Shown piece by piece: positions 9,675-20,743 of a DNA stretch of 64,000 bases. The position numbers were made by a program, and so were the translations under genes. Below the pieces are notes generated by a model. That model saw only the letters and a list, made by a program, of their open reading frames with translations, did not search any database and had not been told where the DNA came from. The stretch's first letter is position 1. The number at the start of each line of letters is the position of its first letter. Source of the stretch: Phaeosaccion multiseriatum (Eukaryota; Ochrophyta, other classes); contig OZ218960.1 of NCBI GenBank assembly GCA_965112735.1, positions 2,108,001-2,172,000 of the forward strand. The letters run 5' to 3'.

Positions 9675-10766
9675 ATGAGCTCCCCCAGCTCCTCCTTTTA
9701 TGACGTGACTATCAAGAAAGGAGAGGTCAGTTTTGGGGGGGAGCGGGGGTATTCCTGCTTCCCCACACTGCATGAACCTTGGTCAACTTGATGTTGTTCT
9801 CCTCCCGTACCCCCACCAGAAGCTTTGTCTGCACGATGGCTCTCCTGCCCAAGATTGTAGCCTGAGGCTGAGCTTGGGGGGACAAGTTAAGGCTACGACA
9901 ACTAAACGGAACTTGAGGGGCAAGAAGGCCGTATGGATGGAGTCTTTCTCTTTTCACACAAACTCGCCGACGGACTCTATTCTGACAATCGAGGCTGTGC
10001 ATACCACGTGAGACACACCTCGGAAAGAGAGCAGGCCGTTATATTTGCTGTCTGTCCCCAAGAACGTGACGCACTTCCTTTCTCCGCTCCCGTCAATTTT
10101 GCTTCTTGCAGGACTCGTGGAAGCGGAGAGACTTTGGGGACCGCTGCATTGAGATTGGGCGAGAGTCAGGGGGGCACTAGAACAGTGCCGTTGTACGGCA
10201 AGACGCCAGGCGATGGACAGAATATCAAAACAGGGCAGCTGAGTGTTTCCTTTTCCTTCCAAGCCGCCCCTCCGCACCAGCAGCAGAGAGACGAGGCACA
10301 GCCAGAGGAGTCACCAGAGATGAGTACTGTCGAAGCCTCGGAGGACCTCAACGCCGTGGAGGACTCACTTAAGGCACGAAAGTGCGGGTGGCTGCATAGC
10401 TGGAGCCTACTCTATATTGTTCTCTTCGGTGCTTGCGCCATAATGTACAGCAGCTGCAGCGCGCGCGGAGGCTCCCTTGTCGTTGACCCTATCGGATTAC
10501 CGAAGAAGGGACTTAGTGTCAGGTCTCCGCAGGCGCGGAGTGACACCCACTACCTCCAGCTTTTTTCAACTGGTCGGCTTGTTCTGGGGGAGAACGGCGG
10601 GTCGGGCCGGGTCTTGTGGGACAGTGGAACGGGCGTGGCGGGCGTCGCGTGCAGCAAGTGCAGCGCAAAGAAGAACCGCCAGGGCGATCTTCTCCTGGCC
10701 GACGGGAAGAAAGAAATCCTCCGGCTCGCACCGGATCATCTCATTCACAGCTTTCTTCGCCCGTAA
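9675..10766 (+). CDS. C2-domain, membrane-anchored protein with B-lectin-like C-terminus
   Basis: Exons 9675-9725, 9820-10007 and 10112-10766 encode 297 residues. The start MSSPSSSFYDVTIKKGE leads into a C2 domain: LCLHDGSPAQDCSLRLSLGG, then VWMESFSFHTNSPTDSILTIE, completed after the second intron by TLGTAALRLGE, TVPLYGK and GQLSVSFSF. An acidic/Gln linker precedes one membrane segment at about 172-192 (WSLLYIVLFGACAIMYSSC). The final 95 residues read LQLFSTGRLVLGENGGSGRVLWDSGTG and LLLADGKKEILRL, resembling bulb-type (B-) lectin repeats. C2 domains bind phospholipid, often with Ca2+. Coupling of a cytosolic C2 to a lumenal or extracellular sugar-binding module is inferred. All junction phases are consistent. 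Confidence 0.75.
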
Positions 10767-10792
10767 ATCCCTAATCACAATGTACACTGTTT

Positions 10793-11287
10793 TTAAGACG
10801 TGTCGTCCTCCTCGAAGTCGTAGACTCTGTGCCCTGCAGCAGCCAACACTTCATTACATTTTTCTTCACCCTCATACACTGCCCCAACTTGCCGTATTTT
10901 CTCATTCTCAATCCGCCTCTCTTGAAGGTTGATCACCGTCAACTGCTGCTCCCGAAGAAAGATTCCCGCCTTCGTCCCCGCCTCACCAATGGGGGAACAC
11001 GCCACGCTCTCAGCACTCCCTTTATCCATGTGCGAGGCTGCTTTGCGTTCAGCAGCCCTGATTTGCCTCTCTCTTCTGATCCCTTTGCCGAATTTCTCCC
11101 CCTTCCTCTCCCCCCCCTCTGTTGAGTATACTCCTTCGCTTTTTCGCCTCCCTTTCTTCCCCGTCTTATGCTGTTCAATGAGAAGATGGATGATGTGCCC
11201 CCTTTGGTGTAGTGTTGTGGCAAAGTCTAATAACAATAAAAGTGTGATTTGTGATTTCGGGGCAACAGAAAACAGTTTCAGTTTCAT
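10793..11287 (-). CDS. Small unknown ORF, possible charged coiled-coil protein
   Basis: An open frame of 164 codons on the minus strand, ending 26 bp from the stop of the C2 gene. The C-terminal half looks protein-like and helical (FLREQQLTVINLQERRIENEKI; CNEVLAAAGHRVYDFEEDD), while the first part is Lys/Arg/Gly-rich. I recognise no family. The true N-terminus could lie in upstream exons I cannot place. Low confidence. Confidence 0.35.
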   Translation of the reverse strand: MKLKLFSVAPKSQITLLLLLDFATTLHQRGHIIHLLIEQHKTGKKGRRKSEGVYSTEGGERKGEKFGKGIRRERQIRAAERKAASHMDKGSAESVACSPIGEAGTKAGIFLREQQLTVINLQERRIENEKIRQVGAVYEGEEKCNEVLAAAGHRVYDFEEDDTS

Positions 11288-11769
11288 TTACGTGGCCTGC
11301 ATCTCCTTCCCTCCCCCCCCCCCCCCAAGCCTCCCTTCGACCAAAAAAAAAAAAGTACGCGTTAAATCGTTCCGATCCTCCCCTTCTTCTCGACCCACAA
11401 CCTTACTAGGCTAAATCTCTCCCCCTCCCCTCCACTTCTTCCTTCACCACACACACACACACACACTGCTGCTTTACTCTCATTTTTTTTTATGCTATAC
11501 ACATGGTGATGCTATACACATAGAGAAAATCCTCTCATCATTCAAAATATGTCACTGACTCCCTCACTCTTCACCTCGTGCGTGCTTCATCAGAATAGTA
11601 CGATTTTTTCTGCGCTTGCTTACGCTCCACTTACAATACCTGACCGCGGAGCTGGTGCGTAGCTGAGTGAGCAGGTGTTGTGCAGAGCCAAGTGAGGCCT
11701 TTGGAGACGGTTGAGCCTAATTCTTCCATTCTTTTTTTCTTCTCCCAGAGGCTCTCCCCCACAAGGAGG
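11288..11769. other. Intergenic, pyrimidine-rich, no gene seen
   Basis: About 480 bp between a minus-strand ORF and the C-type lectin gene. It has C and A homopolymers at about 11311-11352, a (CA) run near 11450-11465 and a short repeat (TGCTATACACATGGTGATGC then TGCTATACACATAG) near 11492-11522. It probably carries the lectin promoter. Confidence 0.5.
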
Positions 11770-14209
11770 ATGGTGCAGAGGGCATTCTTTGCCGCATCGC
11801 TTCTCTGCTGTACTGGGGTTGCTGGTCAGAATCAACCCGTGCCAACTTCTACGTGTGCGGATCAGGTGAGGGAAAGAGAGCCTCCCGGGCCGATTGCTCA
11901 GGCACGGGACGCCGCTTCACGCTCGTAACTTCACGGGGATCAATAGAGCCGCAGACGTCACGGGGAAATACTCACTCTTCAACTCTCTGCGCAGGTTGTG
12001 GAAGGCGATGTGAGGCGGGGAAAGAGTGCGTTCTGGGCCGACTGCGATGGAAACGCTGCCATCACGGGATGCTTTCAGCCTGGCCAGTATCACCAGGACC
12101 AGTTGGCTTTTGATCTTGAGAATTCCAACTACGGTAAGCAGTAGAGTGCATGCCTACCTTACAAGAAGGGCAGGGGAGGGGACATTGGGGGGACCGAATG
12201 TCCCGTAACTCCGTTACTCCGTAAGAAGTGACATGAGACCACGGTACATGCTGGCCCCAGGGGTTTCCACTCCCCTCGCCACCAACTTCTCTCCACCTCC
12301 TCCAAATGACCCGGTAACATGTCTCTCATACTCCACCTGGGCCGATTCCGCTCCTACGATAACCCTCCCCCTTCCTGGGACTTTACGCCAACTACCCTCC
12401 CTTGCTGACTCCCTCGCATACTCATCCCCGCTGTGGCCTGACTCCCCCTGTACCGTTGAGCAGGTTGCCAAAGCTGCATTGTGCAGGAAGACTGGGCAGC
12501 AGAATCGGTTTTCGCCGTGGCATGGGGAGAGGGGGGGGTCCAGGCTGGGGATGGTCTATTCCCTTGTCCCGACGATTTTGACCACGAAGCGTTCTTCACG
12601 GATAAGTTTGGCACCATCGACGTGGTCACTGCTGCTGAGCTGCTAGACACGGACGAGTGCGAAGCTTACCCCCCCGGCACCTTCTATTATGCCGAGGCTG
12701 ATAGATGCTATTTCAAGAGTACCAGAGAGGTAGGCTTTTTTTGGTGGGGGTGGGTGACTGTTACAAAGAGGGTGAGAGGGTGCATGAAAGAGGGTCAAAG
12801 AGAGAATGAAAGAGACAGAGCGAGAGGGAGAAAGAGAGAGTGTGTGTTATGAGTGTGTCTCTCTGTGCGTGTGGTGAGTGGGTATGGGTGTGGGTGGGGT
12901 GCGTGAGTGAGAGAGTGAGCGTGAGTAAGAGACAGAGAGGGTGTGTGTTGTGTGTGTGTGCGTGTTTTGTGTCCCTCCGTGCGTCTCTCGGAGGGTCGGT
13001 GTGTGTGTAGATGAGGGTTGAGTGAGAGAGAGAGCGAGAGAGAGAAACTCTGTCTCTCTCTGTCTCGGTGCTACTGTTGTACTACGTGACTCTGTGTTGA
13101 TGCACATGGTCTAATGCAAGTTATCCTTGTTGTATTTGTGTGCGCAGACTCCTTATGCTGCTTCCTGGGACGAGGCAGTGGTGTTGTGCGATGACATGGG
13201 AGGCGCGCTCGTGGCGCTGGACAGCGAAGAGGAGAACGATTGGTTTGTCTACAACTTACTGTGGGCAGGCTTTGCAGGAGAGACTTTCACTGGGCTCTAC
13301 AAGTCCAACCGCGAGGGAGAGGAGTACCTCTACGTGCAGTCGGACAGCATCCTGCAGCCGTCCAGCTTCGATGTGGACGACGTGGCCTCTTGGTACGATG
13401 GAGAGGGGCCGTGGTACCCGCCCATGGACGCAAGCAGCGAATACGGGGACATTGCCGACGACCCAAGGACATGCGTGGAGATCTACCCGCTTTATGAAAA
13501 GCTATGGAACCCGTTTTCCTGTGACGTCAACAAGCAGTACGCCTGCGAGCTTCCGTCGGCGTCCTGTGTGGCCTCTGGTGACACCAACTGCGGGGGAACT
13601 ACAACTCAATCGTCGGGTGGATCTACAACTCCATCCCCAGGTGAGTGAACTTTAGGTGGTGGCCAGGGTTCGCCTCTACCACACACGCGCCTTACAAGCC
13701 CTGCTCCTTCAAAGTACCTTTGCATGCCTGGCGATTTTGCCGCCAACGTTGGTACCTCCAAATCCTCGCTCGCTGGGTGCATCCCTGCTCACCCCCACTC
13801 TTTACTGTACCCCCTCCTCCGTGTCCATACAGAGGTATCAACGATGACTACCAGCGCACCGGTAGCCGAGGAGACGCCGGCACCAGAAGGGCCTGCACCC
13901 ACACCGGCTCCAACTGCGGTTCCCACCTTAGAGACGGACGAAACTGATTCTGATAGTCGGGGAGGAGTATCGGCAACGCCGGCACCTGAGGGTAGTGCAA
14001 GCACATCCTCACCATCCTCGCCTCCTACACAAGTCACCACGGATGCGCCCACAACGGGTGCTCCAATCGAGGAGGAAGGAGACACGGACACGCGAGCCAC
14101 GGGCGAAAATGGGGCGTCTAGTGCGCTGGCTGGGCACTCTCTGTCGGCCCTGGCCGTCTCAGTTGCAGCGTGCCTTTGCACTGCCTTTGTGGCTGCCGTG
14201 GGTGTGTAA
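11770..14209 (+). CDS. Secreted C-type lectin-like protein, probable GPI anchor
   Basis: Five exons (11770-11865, 11995-12133, 12464-12729, 13148-13640, 13833-14209) give 456 residues with consistent phases. Residues 1-19 are a signal peptide (MVQRAFFAASLLCCTGVAG). A Cys-containing N-terminal region (residues about 30-155) is of no family I know. The C-type lectin-like domain follows, from about DRCYFKSTRETPYAASWDEA through GGALVALDSEEENDWF to NKQYACELP. The usual Ca2+-site EPN or QPD motif is not obvious; the WND-like position reads EKLWNPFSCD. A Thr/Pro/Ser-rich stalk of about 85 residues ends in a hydrophobic tail without charged end (SLSALAVSVAACLCTAFVAA), the pattern of a GPI signal. A role in surface recognition or cell-wall contact is inferred. 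Confidence 0.85.
12737..13126 (+). repeat. GA/GT-rich low-complexity intron of the lectin gene
   Basis: Intron 3 of the C-type lectin (12730-13147) is made almost entirely of imperfect GA and GT repeats with many GTGTGTGT and GAGAGAGA runs. It has no open frame of interest. Confidence 0.8.
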
Positions 14210-14393
14210 CGGAAGAGTGGCTCGATCTTTAAATCGCCACTCATTTCTCAATTCTATGATTTATTTTTTATAAAAAGCATTACAAATGCTATACAATATA
14301 TGTCTTACTAGTTCAGCGACCGCAGCTAGTTCCCCATTGTTGGGGGGGAGATGGGAAATGGTTTTGTTCATTGGTGGGGTTAGGTGAGAATGA

Positions 14394-15658
14394 TCAGGGT
14401 GTCTGCTGCTGCCGCTGTCTCTGGTTTGAGTGAAGCTGGTTGGGAGTTGTCCAGAGGGAAGAACCAAACGCCGACGAAGGATCCATGTTCTGAGTCGCTG
14501 CTTCCGCCCACCCACCTTGAGGCGGAGATGGAGAGGCCTTGAACATACCCAGGCCGTTGGTTGATGCCGACGAAGACTGACCTCCTCCGCCCCCACTTGG
14601 TCCTCCCGTAGACTGCGCTTCTCCCAGACTTTGCGTGCTCGTCTCCCCACCGAAGGACAGCGACACTCCAGGCAAGACCTTTTGCAAAAATGCCAAGCTC
14701 GACTGCAAGTCCTGCGACTTGTGGTTATTGGCGTTTCGACCGACCCCTGGAGAGCTTTGGTGTTGTCCTGCTGCTACCTCCGGCCCGGTGTCCCCCCCAC
14801 TTGGCGGTTGCGGAGCTCCGTTGCCCCGAGCGAATGCAAACCTACTTCCTCCCTTCGCCGCTGCTCCACCGGAATTGGCAAGCGAATTCACCGAGTCCAC
14901 TGGCGGGAGGGTGACACCCAACAAGCTTGCCAAAGCAGAAGAGCTTGACCCAAACGGGTCCACAGAAAGATCTACGACATGCGGCGGGTGCCCATTTGCT
15001 CCCGTACTGCATTGTTGCTGCTGCTGCTGCTGCAGCTGCTGTTGTTGCTGCTGCCGCTGCTGCTGCTGCTGCTCCTGCTCCTGCTGCCCCCTCGTCTCTC
15101 CATCTGATGTGGGTCGTGGAGCTGGAGCCGTCGGTCCCCTCAAAATACTGTCTGCACCTCCCTCAGCCACCATGGGAAAAAGAGAATTCCCAAACGCGTC
15201 GCCAAAAGGATTGGCATGGGGCGGCGGCGCGCCTTGAGCACCGCGAAAGCCCATCAAAGACTCCACCGAAAAAGCTTCCTGAGAATTGGGAGTAACTAAC
15301 CCGTCTGCCAAACCCGTCTTGCTCGCAGTGTTGACTGCATCAGATGTGAATGAGCCTGCTCCAAACATGCCGCCCCCTCCCTTGGCCGCTCCCTGCTGAC
15401 TCTCGTGAGGGCCTTGGAAGAGCTTTCCTTCCTTCTGGTTGCCGAGACCCTCCAAGCCAGGAGGAGGAGGTGGGGGGGGTGGGGGAGGGGGGGGGGGGGG
15501 CTTGCAGCATACTCCTTCCCCAGAAGAAGGCGGACCTCCCCCAAAGAGTGAATTCGAAAACATGGACGGCGGCGACGCGGGCTCTGATGCCTCACTCGAC
15601 CCAGCCACCTGCTCGTGGCCACCACCACCACTTGGCTGCGCCCTCTTGAAACCTCCTA

Positions 15659-15707
<49 letters not shown>

Positions 15708-15966
15708 ATGATGAGGGGGAGGCGGAGGCCGAAGAAGCTGTGACTGAGCTGCTGATGACGCTTCCCCTGGCATGCGCTTGATTTTCGAAGGTGATGGTGC
15801 TGATGCTGGTACTGTCGTCGGTGTTGCTGCTACCGCGGCTTCTCTCTGTGCAGCGAGCTGCTGCTGTCTGATCTGCTGCAGCTGCATGGTATTCAATGCT
15901 CCGCTGCTCTTGTGCTTGTCAGGCTGTTGCTGTTGCTGTTGCTGCTGCTTTTGCTGTTTTTGTGGC

Positions 15967-16014
<48 letters not shown>

Positions 16015-17735
16015 ACTCCCCTCTGCTGCGCCACCATCTGCGCGGGCGTAGGACCCCCCCCTCCTAGGGTCGGCCACTCGTCCGTTGCAAGAGTGCTTGG
16101 CTTACCCCCCCGGGCACCAGCTCCCTTCAAGTCCCCGTGAGCAGCCTCTCCACCCTGCCCAAGCCCCCTAACACTAAGTGGGAACGCCCCTGCGCTGCCC
16201 CTTCCCATAGCCCCCAACCTCTGTTTCCCAACCACATTTTTATCGTGTTGCTGCGAATTGGAGGTTCTGGAAGCGTGCGTGAAGCCTACTGCTCCTCCTC
16301 CTCCTCCTCCACCACCACCACCACCACCAGCACCCGCCCCTGCTACGGCTGCTGCTGCTGCTCCTGCTGTCCCAGTACCGGCGAAGTTTGGGGGAACTTG
16401 AGTCCCCCACACGCCAGAAGCCTGATCTCCGCTACTGCCACTGCTGCTGCTGCGAGCTCGCGGGCTTTGTTGTGAGAGTCTTGTGAAGGTCGAACTACAA
16501 AGGTCATACTGCTGCTGCTGCCGCAGTAGTTCCCCTGCTATCCGGGCGTGATCCTGCGCGGTCATTTTCGACAGTCCCAAACGCTGCTGCATCCTGGGGT
16601 CTGTGACTTCGAAGATGGGGGGGGGAAGAACAGGATTGGGGCATCGCTTCCCCGTCCCGCTGGGACCCCCCGCACCGACCGCAGTAGGCACTCCGTCTCG
16701 GAGCGGAGGGGCGAGTAGCGCGGACTTGTCTTGAATTTCCTCCTTGGTGAAGCGGTCATCGTCATTGCCCAAGTCGTGCAAATAGAGGCAGTCCGGGTTG
16801 TTGCATGGCAGGCCTCGAAGAAAAGAGTTGCAAAACTTGGTAGTGCCAAAGTTCGTACGCAGCTGCCTCCCTTCTAACATGTATCCGTCTACCGCCCGTA
16901 TCGAAGCCTGTGCGTCTTCCTTGAATGCAAAGGTAATGTAGGCGCTGGCGCTTCCATGGCGAGGATCCCCTGCAGGCACGCCCATATTCTGGTTCACCAC
17001 AATCTTGTGAATCCGCCCGTACTGCCCAAAGTACTCTGGTCGCCTCAGCGCGTCCTCCGAGGAGACTTGCAGGGGCAGGCCAATGACATAGACCAAATTG
17101 CGCTGCACAACCCGCATGTTGTTGAGGTCTCTGCTGCGATTCTTGTCCAAGAACCCAAAGTTGGCGGAAGCGAGCTGGTGCTGCTGGGCAGACGCTGCTC
17201 GAGCCGCTGCCAGGGGCGGACTACTGCTGCCGTCCTTGGGCGGAGAGCCTCCGGAGGAAATATCAATTGTCACTCCCCCCCCCGCCCCTTCGGACGCGCT
17301 ACTAGTGTTGCCGCCACTGCTGAAGTGATGGTGTTGTGCGTTGTGGCTGCTGCTGCTGCTGCTGCTGAAGTGAGCAATCCTCTGCTGCTGCTGATGATTT
17401 GACGCAAGCAAGGTGGCATTGGCCGTGGCTGCTGCCGCCGCCGCCGCCGCCGCCGCTGCCTGCTGCTTGGCCTCCTTCTTCTTCTTCCGCCGCTCCTTCT
17501 TGATGACATCCTCCCGGTCCACAGCCGCAAAAGCATGCGGATCATCCGAATACGGATTCCGACAAGCAGGACAAAGGCCATTCAGGTTGTCCTTGATATG
17601 GTGCCAGCACCACATACACACGCGATAGCCACAAGGACACGGCAGGAAATTCTTGTCGGACAGGTCGAGCTCTTCACAGCACAAAGGGCAAATGTCCTCC
17701 TCATCATCATCACTGGAGAACGTCATCCTGGACAA
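14394..17735 (-). CDS. CNOT4: CNOT4-like RING / RRM / CCCH protein (CCR4-NOT E3 ligase)
   Basis: A single exon of 1113 codons. The C4C4 RING at residues 16-58 (CPLCCEEL, then PCPCGYRVCMWCW, then CPACRNPY) is the CNOT4 type. A basic helix with KKERRKKKKEAKQQ follows. An RRM at about 210-300 (LVYVIGLPLQVSSEDALRR; HGSASAYITFAFKEDAQA) runs straight into a CCCH-like unit (FCNSFLRGLPCNNPDCLYLH). The remaining roughly 780 residues are disordered, with several poly-Gln, His, Gly and Pro tracts encoded by CAG, CAC and CCX runs. Family knowledge: CNOT4/Not4 is a ubiquitin ligase of the CCR4-NOT complex in mRNA decay and ribosome quality control. It ends 184 bp from the stop of the lectin gene (tail to tail). 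Confidence 0.93.
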
Positions 17736-18079
17736 GCCAGAGCCGCCCCCGACCCCGTGGCCGTGAGGGGTTAAGAAATCCTGCTACGCTGCTGCGAATC
17801 GCCCTCCGCGCTTCTGATCACAAACGGAGTGGGGGACGGGGTGGGGGGAGAAAGAGGCAGCGGGTAGGAGGGCGCGTGGGTTAGCCCATGTACAAATACC
17901 TGCTGCTTTATTAGCCAAGATCCACAATAACCTGAGCAAGTATAATGGGAGGCTCCTTACCTTCCTTTGATGAAGGGAGGGGGATGCCCTATTAGAGATA
18001 AGTTTAGTACATTATATTTTTAATATAGAAGACCTCTACATTCTGGACCTTTCCTTTTCGACCCCTGACACGCTATCGC

Positions 18080-18268
18080 CCACTTTCTCGATAGCGCGCT
18101 ATCGCGCTATCGGCCGCCCGGCCGATAGCGGATAGTGCGCCGGCTGGCGCCGGCGATAGCGGATAGCGGATCGGCTGGCGCCGGCGACAGCGGATAGCAC
18201 GCCCCCACAACCCCCCTCCCCCCCCCCCCCAAAGCCGGCTGGCGCCGGCGATAGCGGATAGCGGATAG
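18080..18268. repeat. GATAGC-type palindromic repeat cluster
   Basis: Repeated GCCGGCGATAGCGGATAGC units with internal dyads (CGATAGCGCGCTATCG; GGCTGGCGCCGGC), interrupted by a C run at about 18208-18231. Related pieces occur at about 7662, 23925 and 52285, so this is a dispersed intergenic family. Confidence 0.85.
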
Positions 18269-18299
18269 CGTGTCAGGAGTCGATCCTTTCCTCCCTTCC

Positions 18300-18520
18300 T
18301 GCTACTTCTCCTCTTGCCCTGCTACCGGCCAGCCAGCCAACCATCAGCTCCCACCGCCGGCGTGAGCTACCTGCTGCCGGCCGGCCAACCATCAGCTGCC
18401 ACCGCCGGCGTGAGCTACCTGCTACCTGCTACCGCCGGCGTGAGCTGGCGTGCTACCGGGTCCTGAGGGCCCGGTAGCATGCTACTGAGAATCGCTCGGT
18501 AGCACGTCAGGGGTTGGCTC
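18300..18520. repeat. GCTACC/CCGGCG repeat element, copy 1
   Basis: Tandem-like units (core ACCGCCGGCGTGAGCTACC) end in ATCGCTCGGTAGCACGTCAGG. The same ordered motifs, in the same orientation, occur at about 53829-54135: the run starting CCAACCATCAGCTGCCACC, then the GGTCC-GGGCC unit, then the shared ending. Confidence 0.85.
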
Positions 18521-18807
18521 ACTAAGTTGTAGCCCAATTGATGCCGGCGTGCTACCAACTATTGCCGACGTCAGCCGGCCTTCCACCAGCATTTGGCCCC
18601 CTCCCCCAACTAAGGTAGATGAGCAGGGAATGGCAGGTATACGGGCAGGGTAGCGCGGCTGCCGACCTCGCTATCAGCTATTGACGTGTGCCAATCTCCA
18701 ATCGCGCAGCTATCGAGGTAGAAGACCTCAGCGCCCAGCCTCCAGGCTGGGCTCCTGTACATCCCTCAAAGCCAGCATAGACTAAGGCAGGTGAGGTATC
18801 TAAGAAT

Positions 18808-18856
18808 CTAACGCCTTGGGGGGAGCTGCCCCCCGATGTTGTAGTTTTCCGGGACA

Positions 18857-18888
<32 letters not shown>

Positions 18889-18903
18889 ATGGGGCGGGAA
18901 CGC

Positions 18904-18942
<39 letters not shown>

Positions 18943-19001
18943 ATGCTGCTGCTGATTCACCGGAGGATATTGGGCTGGAGGCTGGCCGTGAAATCCCACA
19001 A

Positions 19002-19039
<38 letters not shown>

Positions 19040-20266
19040 GGCGGCGGTATATGTTGTTGGAGGGGGAGCTGTTGTTGTTGTGGTTGCTGCTGGGGCTGCT
19101 GTTGGGGATGATATTGGGGAGGCTGCGGATGTTGCTGCTGTAGTACTTGCTGCTGTGGTACGTGCTGCTGTGGTGCGTGCTGCTGTGGCACGTGCTGCTG
19201 CTGCTGCTGCTGTGGTGGTGGCTGGTACAAGTGCTGCTGCGGTGGACCACCAAACTGCGGCAGCTGACTCTGTCCCTGCTGTGGTGCTGCGAAGAGCGGC
19301 GTGTCTGGCGGGACTTGATGGTGCACCGCAGGCTGGCTGGCTGCACCAACAGGCTGACTAGCTGCCGATGATACCTGTTTCAGCCACGATGGTCAGCAGC
19401 AAAGAAGAGCAGCAGCAGTGTAAGTCCGCTGGTGAAGAAAGACCCAACAACAGTAGCAGCAATGAAAACACATACCTGATAGGACTTGATCATGTCTAAT
19501 CTCAGTAGCATTTGCATGAGGGCCTCCGTCACCTCCGGGTGAGCAACCATCATCTGTCTGGCCTGGTCCATGTCCGTCTCCGCAAATTCCTTCATATTGG
19601 CAACAATGTCGTAGATCTCGTGCATGTCCATGCCCATCACCACGGCCTTGACGGATCGCTGAGAGCCTTGCTGACCCGCCCCATCTGACGCCGAATTAGC
19701 CCCTCCACCGCCGGAGTTGCCGCTGTCCAAGGATATCTTTCCACTACTATTTGAGAAATTGACTCGAAGCTGCGCTAACACACACGGAGGCAGCAGCAGC
19801 GGGCGACTGAATCAGCGAAAGCATGCTCAAGGATGCCTCCCCTAACCTCTCCCCTAACCTGTCGGCCGTTGCACTCCTCGTTATTCAGGTTCCGAATGGC
19901 GCTCAGGACCGTCGCCTCGTCCTCATACTCCACAAAGCCGAAGCCTTTGGGCTTGTTCGTTTCGGGGTCCGTGACGAGCCTCACATTCACGACACGGCCC
20001 ACCTCTGAAAAGATCCTGTGGAGCTGCTCCTCGGTGGTACCGTAGGGGATGTTCCCCACTGATGAGTAGGTCGTCGGATGGGGTGGGGGGGGGGGAGAGG
20101 ACAAGTTGGTTACGGGATGCACAACAGTGGTGACAGGGGGGCAAGAGAGCACCTCGAGCACCCTTGACCACCCTCCTCACCTCCCTTGCGCACGACACTC
20201 ACCGAACACATCATTTTTACCGCTGCGAAGCCGACGCTGCTGCTGCTGCTGCTGCTGCTGTTGCAT
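18808..20266 (-). CDS. CSTF2: Cleavage stimulation factor 64 kDa subunit (CstF-64/Rna15)
   Basis: Four exons (20266-20203, 20058-19859, 19769-19476, 19374-18808), 374 residues. A short poly-Gln start (M then nine Q) precedes the [24 protein letters not shown] is rebuilt across a phase-1 junction, then [20 protein letters not shown], ending [11 protein letters not shown] across the next. The CstF hinge follows ([38 protein letters not shown]), the part that binds CstF-77 or symplekin. The last exon is nearly all Gln/Pro/His. The C-terminal three-helix domain of animal and yeast proteins is not visible; the chain ends [15 protein letters not shown]. Role by family: it recognises the U/GU-rich downstream element during mRNA 3'-end formation. 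Confidence 0.93.
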
Positions 20267-20444
20267 CTCGGCGTCTTGCAAGGCCCAGGCAACCAACCGA
20301 CTAAGAACCAAAAGCAAAGCAATGAGAAAGAGTACGAAATAATAAGCTAACGAATCCCCTCCCGGGCGGCTTTCTCTCTGAAAGAGAACGCTGACTGGGC
20401 GTCATCAAATGCTTTGAGTGCTCTTTTGGAGCTCTGGGCAGGCC

Positions 20445-20710
20445 ATGCAGCGGCTTCCGTCAGAGGTGCTGTGTGATGATATCGATGAGGCTCAGGGAGG
20501 AGCACCAGGGCAATATCCTGACGGGTTGATGCATCAGCCACAGCCACAGCAACAGCAGCAGCATCAGGAGCAGCATGGACATCATCATGGGCAGCACGGG
20601 GTCCAGGGAGAAGCGGCTGGGTTTGAAGCGTTGATGCACCAGCCTAAGCCACGGCAGCCGCAGCAGCATCAGCACCAGCATCAGCAGCACCAGCACCAGC
20701 ACCAGCAAAA

Positions 20711-20743
<33 letters not shown>

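Larger units (their letters stand above)
17736..18807. other. Intergenic region dominated by GC-rich repeats
   Basis: About 1.07 kb between two minus-strand genes, CNOT4 and CstF-64. The first 300 bp probably hold the CNOT4 promoter. The rest is mostly two repeat blocks listed separately. No reading frame is supported. Confidence 0.6.

Noticed and set aside
14635-16140. Plus-strand frames with long Cys, Ala or Leu runs
   Set aside because: They are antisense shadows of the CAG/CTG glutamine tracts in the CNOT4-like gene.
18816-19361. Plus-strand frame of 181 codons, Ala-rich
   Set aside because: Antisense of the poly-Gln last exon of CstF-64, which fits a known family.
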